DNA of 64,000 nucleotides from Algibacter_G agarivorans (GTDB taxonomy: Bacteria; Bacteroidota; Bacteroidia; Flavobacteriales; Flavobacteriaceae). A model generated the notes under the pieces. The model did no database searches. It was given only the letters and a program-made list of their open reading frames with translations, and was not told the origin of the DNA. Positions within the stretch are counted from its first letter, which is position 1. Each line of letters starts with the position of its first letter. Location of the stretch: NCBI RefSeq assembly GCF_039543245.1, contig NZ_BAABJJ010000011.1:62001-126000 (forward strand), in the 5' to 3' direction. Positions 54,926 to 62,577 of this stretch are shown here, piece by piece. A program made the position numbers and the translations under genes.

Positions 54926-55306
54926 ATGGCACACGAACATAAATTAGAAATATTTAGAGGCTTATTAAAGTTTAAATCAAATACTCAAAAAATTTGGGGT
55001 GTTTTAGTCTTTTTAACTTTTGTAACCATAGTTGAAGTTGCTCTAGGAATACTTAAACCTGAAGCTTTAATGGGGCAAGTTCTAGGTATGAAAGCTTTAA
55101 ACTGGATATTTATCATCTTAACCATTGTAAAAGCATATTATATTACTTGGGATTTTATGCATATGCGGGATGAAACTAAGTCCTTAAGACGCATGGTGGT
55201 ATGGACAGCTATATTCTTAATATTATATTTAATATTCATTTTGTTACAAGAAGGCGGTTATGTTTTTGATGTATATAAAGATGGATTTATAAAAAGAGAT
55301 TTTTAA
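54926..55306 (+). CDS. Cytochrome c oxidase subunit IV family protein
   Basis: A 126-residue protein with three helices (about 25-45, 53-73, 92-112). The conserved parts are KIWGVLVFLTFVTIVEVALG and KAYYITWDFMHMRDETKSLR, typical of the prokaryotic cytochrome c oxidase subunit IV family in Bacteroidota. It follows the two subunit III genes and has no catalytic residues; the role is assembly or stability of the oxidase. A perfect terminator follows, so the block from here to SCO is split. Confidence 0.92.
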   Translation: MAHEHKLEIFRGLLKFKSNTQKIWGVLVFLTFVTIVEVALGILKPEALMGQVLGMKALNWIFIILTIVKAYYITWDFMHMRDETKSLRRMVVWTAIFLILYLIFILLQEGGYVFDVYKDGFIKRDF

Positions 55307-55325
55307 CTATTTTAATGTGCTTGAA

Positions 55326-55343
55326 TTGAGCGCAGTCTAAGTG
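55326..55343 (+). repeat. Dispersed intergenic repeat, GAGCGCAG family
   Basis: TTGAGCGCAGTCTAAGTG directly after the subunit IV gene; compare 22663 and 56201. Confidence 0.55.
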
Positions 55344-55357
55344 TTAAATAAAAAGAT

Positions 55358-55385
55358 AAAGGCGGTTTTTAAACCGCCTTTTTTT
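55358..55385 (+). terminator. Intrinsic terminator after the subunit IV gene
   Basis: AAAGGCGGTTT (55358-55368) pairs perfectly with AAACCGCCTTT (55371-55381), then a T-run. Confidence 0.95.
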
Positions 55386-55474
55386 ATTTTTGCTAAACAC
55401 TTTTTTTGCAATATATTTCCAAACGAATTTAATCGGTTATTTTGAAGTTTGTTTGGTGTAAATACTTTTAATTA

Positions 55475-56191
55475 ATGGATTATAAGAAAGTTAGTCGATA
55501 TGTGGTTTTAGGGATTTTATTCTTTCTTCCTGTAACATTTTTATTGTTTTTATATCCAGCAACCCATAATTATACACCACTTGATATCGTAAACGAATCG
55601 GTTTTAGACATAGATACCTTTACTTCTAATACCGAAGAAAAAATTGTTCTGGAAGATTATATAACCGTTCTAGGTTTTTTAGGAAATAGCCCCATTGAAA
55701 ATAGTATTGCAGCTTCTAATTTAAAGGAGTTAGTGTATGATAATTTCATAGGTTTCAAAAAGTTTCAAATCGTTATTTTAATGCCAAAAGGAACTGAAAA
55801 AGCTGTTGAACAACTTAAAGCAGAAATAGGTTCTTACGAAGGTTTAAGATTTTGGCATTTTGTATTTGGAGAGCCAACTGATATTCAACGTGTGTTTTTT
55901 AGTTTGAAGAGCAAAACAAATCTTAATGAGGATTTGTCATCTAATGATGTATATCTAGTAGATAAAGATTTGAATCAAAGAGGACGGCTAGATGATAGAA
56001 CAGATAATGAACTAGAAAAAAAGAAACCTGTTTATGGTTTATATGCCTATAACTGTATTGAGGTAGCGGAAATTAAGAATAAAATGAGTGACGATTTACG
56101 AATTTTATTCACGGAGTACAGACAAAAACGAAAAGGCGAATTTAATTCTGATACCAGAAGAGCAGATGATTTAAAAGCTGAAATAAATTAA
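55475..56191 (+). CDS. Membrane-anchored SCO-like protein without the copper-binding cysteines
   Basis: A 238-residue protein with one N-terminal helix (about 9-29) and a soluble domain. Around 60-200 the order of strands (ITVLGFLGNS; FKKFQIVILMPKGTEKAVEQ; NDVYLVDKDLNQRGRLDDR) looks like a thioredoxin-type fold similar to SCO, but the CxxxC copper motif is absent. It lies directly before an intact SCO gene in a respiratory block. It may be an assembly factor that binds the oxidase or SCO without copper, or an unrelated membrane protein. The SCO relation is my inference from layout and position and needs a profile search. Confidence 0.55.
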   Translation: MDYKKVSRYVVLGILFFLPVTFLLFLYPATHNYTPLDIVNESVLDIDTFTSNTEEKIVLEDYITVLGFLGNSPIENSIAASNLKELVYDNFIGFKKFQIVILMPKGTEKAVEQLKAEIGSYEGLRFWHFVFGEPTDIQRVFFSLKSKTNLNEDLSSNDVYLVDKDLNQRGRLDDRTDNELEKKKPVYGLYAYNCIEVAEIKNKMSDDLRILFTEYRQKRKGEFNSDTRRADDLKAEIN

Positions 56192-56200
56192 ATTTGATTT

Positions 56201-56224
56201 GTCACACTGAGTGCAGTCGAAGTG
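56201..56224 (+). repeat. Dispersed intergenic repeat, GAGCGCAG family
   Basis: Contains CACTGAGTGCAGTCGAAGTG; one transition in the core compared with 22663. Confidence 0.6.
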
Positions 56225-56321
56225 CCAAATTAAAATTGTAAAAATGAGTTACAAAAGATATCAAAGATAGTTTACGGAATAGTTTTTTATAAACTCTATG
56301 TTGTGTTTCTTGGTTTGGATT

Positions 56322-56337
56322 GTCCCCTCGAGGGGAC
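56322..56337 (+). repeat. Dispersed palindromic repeat, TCCCC/GGGGA family
   Basis: GTCCCCTCGAGGGGAC is a perfect 16-base palindrome followed by TTTAGGGGTGTTTT. It is related to the element at 44558. Confidence 0.65.
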
Positions 56338-56425
56338 TTTAGGGGTGTTTTCTAACACGCTAATGAATAAATAGTTGTAAATAAAGTCAATGGTAGCAGA
56401 GTCGAAATCCTTTTAATTAAAAAAA

Positions 56426-57172
56426 ATGAGCAACAAAACCAATTATTCGTACATAGGTATTGCTTTTATCATTCTTGTTTTTGGAATTATATTTATTCCG
56501 AAAATTGTGGATAGAATCTCTAATAAGGATATTATTAGAAACGAAAGCAGAAGCGATTTTTCAGATGATAAAAAAACCACTGTTTCAGATTTAGCGTTTA
56601 TTGAAATTAATGGTGTGCCTAAAAAGGTGCCTGCATTTTCTTTTGCTAATCAACATGGTGAAATCATAACCAATAGAGATTACGAAGGTAAAGTGTATGT
56701 TATAGAATTCTTTTTTACAACCTGCCCAACTATTTGTCCTAGAATGAATGCCAACCTTATTCAGATTCAAAACACATTTAAAGATTTTGAGGACTTTGGA
56801 GTGGCATCATTCACCATAAATCCAAATCATGATACATCGGAAGTTCTTAAAGCGTATGCCGAATATTACGGTGTAACCAATCCTAATTGGCATTTAATGA
56901 CTGGAGATAAAGAAAAAATTTATCAATTATCAAACGAAGGATTTAATTTATATACTGCGGAAGAGGAAGATGTTGCCGGTGGTTTTGAACATTCTGGAAA
57001 CTTTGCTTTAATTGATAAAAATGGATTTATACGCTCACGACAAGACCATTTTGGAAACCCTATAATTTATTACAGAGGTATAGTTTCGGAAGAAGAACAA
57101 GTTGATGACGACGGCGTGAAAGAAGAAATTAGCGCACTAAAAGAAGATATTAAAAAACTGCTTAATGAATAA
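56426..57172 (+). CDS. SCO family copper chaperone for cytochrome oxidase
   Basis: SCO proteins deliver copper to or reduce the CuA site of subunit II. The 248-residue protein has one N-terminal helix (about 8-25), then a thioredoxin fold with the copper motif in FFFTTCPTICPRMN (CxxxC, near 101-105) and the third ligand histidine in GGFEHSGNFALIDKNG near 189. A charged coiled tail ends the protein. It overlaps the DUF420 gene by 8 bases, so the two are coupled. Its client is presumably the CoxB encoded at 10.5 kb. Confidence 0.94.
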   Translation: MSNKTNYSYIGIAFIILVFGIIFIPKIVDRISNKDIIRNESRSDFSDDKKTTVSDLAFIEINGVPKKVPAFSFANQHGEIITNRDYEGKVYVIEFFFTTCPTICPRMNANLIQIQNTFKDFEDFGVASFTINPNHDTSEVLKAYAEYYGVTNPNWHLMTGDKEKIYQLSNEGFNLYTAEEEDVAGGFEHSGNFALIDKNGFIRSRQDHFGNPIIYYRGIVSEEEQVDDDGVKEEISALKEDIKKLLNE

Positions 57173-57695
57173 GTCTAAACCTATTTTAAACGATAAAAAA
57201 TATAATAAGCTAATAGTGGTTTTATCTATCGTAATTCCGCTTGCGGTTGCTGCACTTTTCGGTATTAAGATTGATGTAGAACTACCCGTGTTTTTGCCTC
57301 CTATTTACGCAAGTATAAATGCGCTTACGGCATTGGTTTTAGTTTTAGCATTCATAGCCATTCAAAATAAAAAAATAAAACGTCACGAAAGATTAATGAA
57401 GTTTGCCATTGCATTATCAATCTTGTTTTTGGTGCTGTACATAGCTTACCACATGACGAGCGATTCTACAAAGTTTGGGGGCGAAGGTTTTGTAAAATAT
57501 TTCTATTATTTTGTGTTATTAACACATATAGTCATGTCTGTAATTGTAATTCCTTTTGTGTTAATTACATATGTAAGAGCTATTACTAATAATATTGAAA
57601 GGCACAAAAAAATAGCAAGAATTACATTTCCGTTATGGTTGTATGTCGCAATAACAGGCGTAATAGTCTATATTATGATTTCGCCATATTATTAA
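57165..57695 (+). CDS. DUF420 membrane protein of the oxidase assembly group
   Basis: A 176-residue protein with about five helices and the DUF420 pattern, including LPPIYASINALTALVLVLAF, RHERLMKFAIALSILFLVLY and the terminal WLYVAITGVIVYIMI. DUF420 (CtaM-like) proteins are placed next to oxidase assembly genes in many bacteria and are thought to help maturation of heme-copper oxidases. It overlaps the SCO gene by 8 bases. Conserved histidines in RHERLMK and near LLTHIVMSV could bind heme or copper, but this is inferred. Confidence 0.9.
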   Translation: MNKSKPILNDKKYNKLIVVLSIVIPLAVAALFGIKIDVELPVFLPPIYASINALTALVLVLAFIAIQNKKIKRHERLMKFAIALSILFLVLYIAYHMTSDSTKFGGEGFVKYFYYFVLLTHIVMSVIVIPFVLITYVRAITNNIERHKKIARITFPLWLYVAITGVIVYIMISPYY

Positions 57696-57750
57696 TGAAA
57701 GGCTGTTTTAAGAAGTAGGTACTGTGAACTAAAAATAGTAAATTGAATTA

Positions 57751-57827
57751 ATTCCGCTGAATAGCGGGATATTTAAAATTCATTCTCTTTTTAAGGGAAG
57801 GTGGATTTAATTTCCTAAGAAATTAAA
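57751..57827 (+). repeat. Two adjacent dispersed hairpin elements
   Basis: ATTCCGCT/AGCGGGAT around GAAT (57751-57770, one G-U pair) resembles the GAAG-loop family. A second hairpin, TTTAATTTC/GAAATTAAA (57806-57827), is flanked by AAGGGAAGGTGG and GTCGGAAGGG, a form I recall from dispersed repeats in flavobacterial genomes. Confidence 0.55.
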
Positions 57828-57868
57828 GTCGGAAGGGTTTTTAAATACAAAAAGGTTTAAAATTTAAA

Positions 57869-58087
57869 ATGAAACGTAAAATCATCTTTTTTCTTTTTTC
57901 GTTACTCTTTATTATAGAGACCAATGCCCAATGTGCTATGTGCAGGGCGGTTTTAGAAAGTGAAGAAGGTCAAGCCACAGCTGAAGGTATCAACGACGGC
58001 ATCGTTTACCTAATGGCAATCCCTTATATCCTTGTAGCTGGCATTGGCTATTTCATTTATAGAAAGTACAATACGTTAAAAAAGTAA
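57869..58087 (+). CDS. Small membrane protein with CxxC motif next to oxidase assembly genes
   Basis: A 72-residue protein with a cleavable-looking leader (about 1-20, ending NAQ), then CAMC at residues 22-25 right at the mature N-terminus, a short hydrophilic part and one membrane helix (about 46-63). The exposed CxxC and its place after SCO and DUF420 suggest a role in copper or thiol handling for oxidase assembly; this is inference. It is too short for confident family assignment, but leader, helix and start are coherent. It is separated from DUF420 by 173 bases of repeat-rich DNA. Confidence 0.7.
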   Translation: MKRKIIFFLFSLLFIIETNAQCAMCRAVLESEEGQATAEGINDGIVYLMAIPYILVAGIGYFIYRKYNTLKK

Positions 58088-58178
58088 TAAAAAGTTTTAT
58101 ATCCTTTTTTTGTAACATTTCTTTGCATTGCAAGTCTTACTACAAAGACTATTTTGCTTCACTAAATATATTAAGATA

Positions 58179-58880
58179 ATGTTAGAAATTCGTCAACTTC
58201 ATAAATCCTATCCCATAGGTGATTCTAGTCTTCATGTTTTAAAAGGAATCGATTTAAAGGTTGAGGATGGCGAGATGGTTGCTATTATGGGGTCTTCGGG
58301 GTCTGGAAAATCTACTCTGCTTAACATCATCGGCATGTTGGACGAAGCAGATTCAGGAGAATATATTCTCGATGGCTTACCTATCGTTAACTTAACAGAA
58401 AAAAAAGCAGCTGTTTATCGTAATAAGTTTTTAGGATTCATCTTTCAGTCTTTCAATCTTATTAATTATAAAAATGCATTAGAGAATGTAGCACTGCCTT
58501 TGTACTATCAAGGGATGAAACGTAAAGAACGCCAAGAATTAGCCATGTTTCATTTGGAAAAAGTTGGGCTAGCAGATTGGGCACACCATTTACCAAAAGA
58601 ACTTTCTGGAGGGCAAAATCAACGGGTTGCTATTGCTAGAGCATTAGCTTCAAACCCTAAATTATTATTGGCAGACGAGCCTACGGGAGCTTTAGATATG
58701 AATACTTCATATGAAATCATGGAATTTATTCAACAATTAAATGATGAAGGCAAAACTATTTTAATGGTAACCCATGAAGAAGATATCGCTAATATGTGCA
58801 AGCGTATTGTAAGACTGCGCGATGGGGTTATTATGGAAGATAAAAAAGTAAATCAAGTTAGGGCTTCAGCGTATGTTTGA
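58179..58880 (+). CDS. ABC transporter ATP-binding protein (MacB/LolD type)
   Basis: A 233-residue ATPase that powers the export system encoded here. A longer open frame starts at a TTG at 58128, but the ATG at 58179 begins the family-typical MLEIRQLHKSYPIGDSSLHV, so I choose it. Motifs are complete: Walker A GSSGSGKST, Q-loop FIFQSFNLI, signature LSGGQNQRVAIARAL, Walker B LLLADEPTGALD and the H-loop MVTHEEDIA. It overlaps the first permease by 8 bases. With two FtsX-type permeases, an HlyD-type adaptor and a TolC-like channel it forms a MacAB-TolC-like efflux or export unit; the substrate is unknown. Confidence 0.95.
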   Translation: MLEIRQLHKSYPIGDSSLHVLKGIDLKVEDGEMVAIMGSSGSGKSTLLNIIGMLDEADSGEYILDGLPIVNLTEKKAAVYRNKFLGFIFQSFNLINYKNALENVALPLYYQGMKRKERQELAMFHLEKVGLADWAHHLPKELSGGQNQRVAIARALASNPKLLLADEPTGALDMNTSYEIMEFIQQLNDEGKTILMVTHEEDIANMCKRIVRLRDGVIMEDKKVNQVRASAYV

Positions 58881-60102
58881 TCTAGACCTTTGGCGGGAAA
58901 TATTTCAAAGTATAAATAAGAATAGAACTAGAGGTTTGCTTTCTGGTTTTACCGTGGCTTTTGCTATTTTGTTATTTACTATTCTTTTTGGAATTGCCAA
59001 TGGCTTGGAAAACACGTTTGATGCACTTTTTATTAAAACTGCAGATAATATCATTAATATAGAAAAGGCGAGTACATCAAAACCATATAAGGGACTTCAA
59101 TCGGGACGAGAAATTTTATATGATAATACAGATTATGAATATATTAAAAATGAGTTTAAAGATAAAATAGAATATATCTCAGGAAAGTTAGGGAGTTTTC
59201 GTGATGTAAAGTCAAACTACGAAAAAGGAAACTATAATTTAACTGGTGTATCTCCAGACTATCAGTTTATTGAAAAGGTTGAAATTAAAGAAGGCAGATT
59301 TATCAATCTAAATGATTATAAGAACAATAAAAAAATAATAGTAATTGGTCGATTAGTCGAAGAAGATTTGTTTTTTAAAACCTCGGCAATAGGACAATAT
59401 TTGGATTTAGAAGGTATCCAATTTAAAGTAGTAGGCGTTTTTACGGATAATGGCGGTGACCAACAAGAGCGTTTAATGTATATACCTACTACGACACTTC
59501 AGAATCTTTACATCGGAGATGATAAGCTACGTAATATCAGTTTAACCTATAACCGAAATATGAGCATAGATGATGCCTTAGCATTCGGTACGGAGCTCAC
59601 CAAAGCATTAAAGAAACGCAAAATAGTTGCACCCAGTGATCAACGTGCTATTAGGGTAAATAATATGGCACAACGCACCAAAGGCATAGATATGATGACA
59701 TCAGGATTGGGGCTTTTAATCATTATAATTGGTTTGGGGACTTTAATTGCGGGGATTGTTGGGATAAGTAATATCATGATCTTTATTGTTAAAGAGCGTA
59801 CTAAAGAAATTGGGATTAGAAAAGCCTTGGGAGCATCACCAAAATCTATTGTGTCTATAATATTATTAGAATCTATAATTATAACTGCCATTTCTGGTTA
59901 TGTGGGATTGCTTATTGGTGTTGGCGTATTAAAGTGGATAGGGCCAAGCTTAGAAGCATATTTTATAACAAATCCAGAAGTGCATTCTAATATTATAATT
60001 ACAGCAACTTTTATTTTAATAGCAGCAGGGGCTTTAGCAGGGTTTTTTCCAGCTAAAAGAGCATCTAAAATTAAACCTATAATTGCATTAAGGAATGGTT
60101 AA
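58873..60102 (+). CDS. MacB-like ABC transporter permease 1
   Basis: A 409-residue permease with a first helix at about 20-42, a periplasmic MacB-core domain at about 45-245 and three C-terminal helices (about 275-300, 325-350, 370-395) of the FtsX family. The cytoplasmic coupling motif is VKERTKEIGIRKALGASPKS, and the end PAKRASKIKPIIALRNG is family-typical. It overlaps the ATPase gene by 8 bases and the next permease by 8 bases. With the following homologue it probably forms a heterodimer. Confidence 0.94.
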   Translation: MFDLDLWREIFQSINKNRTRGLLSGFTVAFAILLFTILFGIANGLENTFDALFIKTADNIINIEKASTSKPYKGLQSGREILYDNTDYEYIKNEFKDKIEYISGKLGSFRDVKSNYEKGNYNLTGVSPDYQFIEKVEIKEGRFINLNDYKNNKKIIVIGRLVEEDLFFKTSAIGQYLDLEGIQFKVVGVFTDNGGDQQERLMYIPTTTLQNLYIGDDKLRNISLTYNRNMSIDDALAFGTELTKALKKRKIVAPSDQRAIRVNNMAQRTKGIDMMTSGLGLLIIIIGLGTLIAGIVGISNIMIFIVKERTKEIGIRKALGASPKSIVSIILLESIIITAISGYVGLLIGVGVLKWIGPSLEAYFITNPEVHSNIIITATFILIAAGALAGFFPAKRASKIKPIIALRNG

Positions 60103-61345
60103 TTGGTTTAAATTTTTATTTGACAAAGATACTTGGGCAGAGGTGTCTTCTAGCCTAAGAAAAAACATGCTTAGAACCGTTTTAACCATGGTTGGTGTTT
60201 GGTGGGGCATATTGTTGCTTATAGGGTTATTGGGTGCCGCTAGAGGTATTGAAAATAACTTCAATTTAATATTTGAAGATTTTGCTACCAATAGTGTTTT
60301 TGTTTTTGGAAGAAAAACAAGTATGCCCTTTAAGGGTTATGAGACTGGACGACCAGTAATTCTTAAAATTGAAGATGTTATAAAAATTCAAGATAACATA
60401 GAAGGTGTAGAATTTGTTGTTCCAAGAAATATGGGAAATTCAACCATAACCCGTAAAACGTTGTCAGGCTCATTCACAGGAACTGGGGATTTCCCCCTTT
60501 TAGACGTTGTTGCAAAACAAAATTTACTGTGGGGGCGCTTTATTAATCAAAGTGATATTGATGACCATAAAAAAGTAATACTTATATCTGAGGATGTTTA
60601 CAAGCAGTTGTTTCAAAAAGATGAGTATCCTATTGGGGAAATCGTTCTTGTTGGAAGTATAAATTTTAAGGTTATAGGCGTTTATACTGTTGTGAATTTT
60701 GGTGGGCCACAAATAAATTATATGATCCCATTTACAACCTTTCAACAAATTTATAATCGTGGAGGAATAGTGGATTGGATGATGGTTACAGGGCATTCGG
60801 ATTATGATATTAATCAGATAGAATCAGACACTAAACTGTTGCTAAAAAACATGAATGATGTACATCCTGATGATAACAGAGCCTTTAGTGGTTTTAACCT
60901 TGGAGAACGGTTTGGTAGGATAACAGGGTTTCTAACAGGCATGCAATTTTTAACTTGGTTTGTAGGGATAGCCACATTGATAGCAGGCGTGTTTGCTATT
61001 GGAAGCATATTATTAATTACTGTAAAAGAACGGACCAAAGAAATTGGGATAAGAAGAGCGTTAGGAGCAACCCCAATAGTTATTAAAAGACAAATAATAG
61101 TAGAATCTGTTACCATGGCTTTAGTCGCTGGGTTTATAGGAATTATAAGTGGTGGATTAATTTTAATATTGATGAATAGAGCCATGTTAAATAGCGATAA
61201 TCCATGGATGCGAAATCCATCTGTTTCTATTGCTATAGTGTTTTTTGCATTATTTATTGTGGTCATACTAGGAACATTAATTGGTCTAATACCAGCAAGT
61301 AAGGCAACTAGCGTTAAGCCCATTGACGCATTAAGAGAAGAATAA
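60095..61345 (+). CDS. MacB-like ABC transporter permease 2
   Basis: A 416-residue paralogue of the preceding permease, with the same layout: first helix about 27-48, periplasmic domain about 50-265, and three FtsX-type helices at the end (VKERTKEIGIRRALGATPIV and PASKATSVKPIDALREE). The start overlaps the end of permease 1. The two differ most in the periplasmic domain, where heterodimer asymmetry is expected. A 101-base gap leads to the adaptor gene. A long antisense open frame here is a codon-bias shadow. Confidence 0.94.
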   Translation: MVNWFKFLFDKDTWAEVSSSLRKNMLRTVLTMVGVWWGILLLIGLLGAARGIENNFNLIFEDFATNSVFVFGRKTSMPFKGYETGRPVILKIEDVIKIQDNIEGVEFVVPRNMGNSTITRKTLSGSFTGTGDFPLLDVVAKQNLLWGRFINQSDIDDHKKVILISEDVYKQLFQKDEYPIGEIVLVGSINFKVIGVYTVVNFGGPQINYMIPFTTFQQIYNRGGIVDWMMVTGHSDYDINQIESDTKLLLKNMNDVHPDDNRAFSGFNLGERFGRITGFLTGMQFLTWFVGIATLIAGVFAIGSILLITVKERTKEIGIRRALGATPIVIKRQIIVESVTMALVAGFIGIISGGLILILMNRAMLNSDNPWMRNPSVSIAIVFFALFIVVILGTLIGLIPASKATSVKPIDALREE

Positions 61346-61446
61346 AAAACAAATAAAAATGAACCTTCTATAACTTGAATATTGTTATTATAATCAACTC
61401 GATATAGAAGCACCATTTGACAAATTAATAAAATAAGAATAACCAA

Positions 61447-62577
61447 ATGAATAAATCAGTAAAAATTATTATCGGAATTATAGCATTACTTTTATTTGCG
61501 GTGGTATTAAAATATTTTAAAGATGCTAATGCAAAAGATATAGAAGACTTTATGGTTGAAGAACCTTTCTATACTTCAATTAACTTAAAAGTGGTAGCTA
61601 CTGGAGGTTTAAATCCTGAAGAAGAAATAGAGCTCAAACCCCAAATTTCAGGTATTGTTGATGCTATTTTAGTAGAGGAAGGTAATTTTGTTGAGAAAGG
61701 AGATTTAATTGCAAAAATAAGAATAGTTCCAAATGAGCAGGCCTTGACTAGTGCCAATAGTAGGGTAAATTCATCAAGACTATCTTTTGATAATGCCAAA
61801 ACACTCTTTAAAAGAAATAAAATGCTTTTTGATAAAGGTGTGATATCAAAACAAGATTTTGAGAATAGTGAGTTATCATTAAATCAAGCAAAGGAGAATT
61901 TAAGCCAAGCACAAAATGATTATCAAATTATTCGTCAAGGGTCTATTTCTGGTCAACGATTAGCTAATACCAATATTATTTCACAAATCTCTGGAACTAT
62001 ATTAGAAATTCCTGTAAGAATGGGAGACCAGGTTATTCAGAGTAATAATTTTAATGCAGGAACAACCATTGCTACAATTGCTAATATGAATAAAATGATT
62101 TTTGAAGGGCAAGTTGATGAGTCTGAGGTTGATAAGTTAGAAGAAGGAAAGCCTATTAACATTGTTATAGGTGCCCTTGATGAAAAAATATTGCCAGGAA
62201 AATTAGTTTTTATTGCACCTAAAGGGATTAAGGATGGTGCTGGAGCTGTACAATTTAAAATTAAGGCAGATGTAAAAATTGAAACCTCTTTAAATATTAG
62301 GGCTGGTTACAGCGCTAATGCGGAAATTGAGATTGAAAGTAAAGACAGTGTGTTTGCTGTTAAAGAAGCTTTATTGCAATATAATAGAATTACTGAGAAA
62401 CCTTTTGTCGAAATAAAAGGAGAAGATGGCAAATTCAAAAAACAAAAAGTTGAATTAGGTCTTTCTGATGGTATTAACGTTGAAATTACTGAAGGCCTTA
62501 AAGATGGCGACAAAATTAAAGTTTGGAATAAAGCATCAAAAGATAACGACGATGAGGAAGGTGAAGAGAATGACTAA
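61447..62577 (+). CDS. HlyD/MacA-type periplasmic adaptor
   Basis: A 376-residue membrane-fusion protein that links the ABC permeases to the outer-membrane channel. It has an N-terminal helix (about 5-22), a split lipoyl domain (LKPQISGIVDAILVEEGNFV near 60-80 and its partner near 175-200), a coiled-coil hairpin (about 100-165: ANSRVNSSRLSFDNAKTLFK; SELSLNQAKENLSQAQNDY) and a beta-barrel with membrane-proximal domain. The C-terminus is strongly acidic. It overlaps the TolC gene by 8 bases. Confidence 0.93.
   Translation: MNKSVKIIIGIIALLLFAVVLKYFKDANAKDIEDFMVEEPFYTSINLKVVATGGLNPEEEIELKPQISGIVDAILVEEGNFVEKGDLIAKIRIVPNEQALTSANSRVNSSRLSFDNAKTLFKRNKMLFDKGVISKQDFENSELSLNQAKENLSQAQNDYQIIRQGSISGQRLANTNIISQISGTILEIPVRMGDQVIQSNNFNAGTTIATIANMNKMIFEGQVDESEVDKLEEGKPINIVIGALDEKILPGKLVFIAPKGIKDGAGAVQFKIKADVKIETSLNIRAGYSANAEIEIESKDSVFAVKEALLQYNRITEKPFVEIKGEDGKFKKQKVELGLSDGINVEITEGLKDGDKIKVWNKASKDNDDEEGEEND

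Noticed and set aside
60814..61446. A 210-codon open frame antisense to the second ABC permease
   Set aside because: It mirrors the codon bias of the intact permease on the other strand, has no recognisable domain and no promoter.
62468..62569. Upstream extension of the TolC-family gene
   Set aside because: It lies within the adaptor coding region in another frame and lacks a signal peptide; the ATG at 62570 fits.
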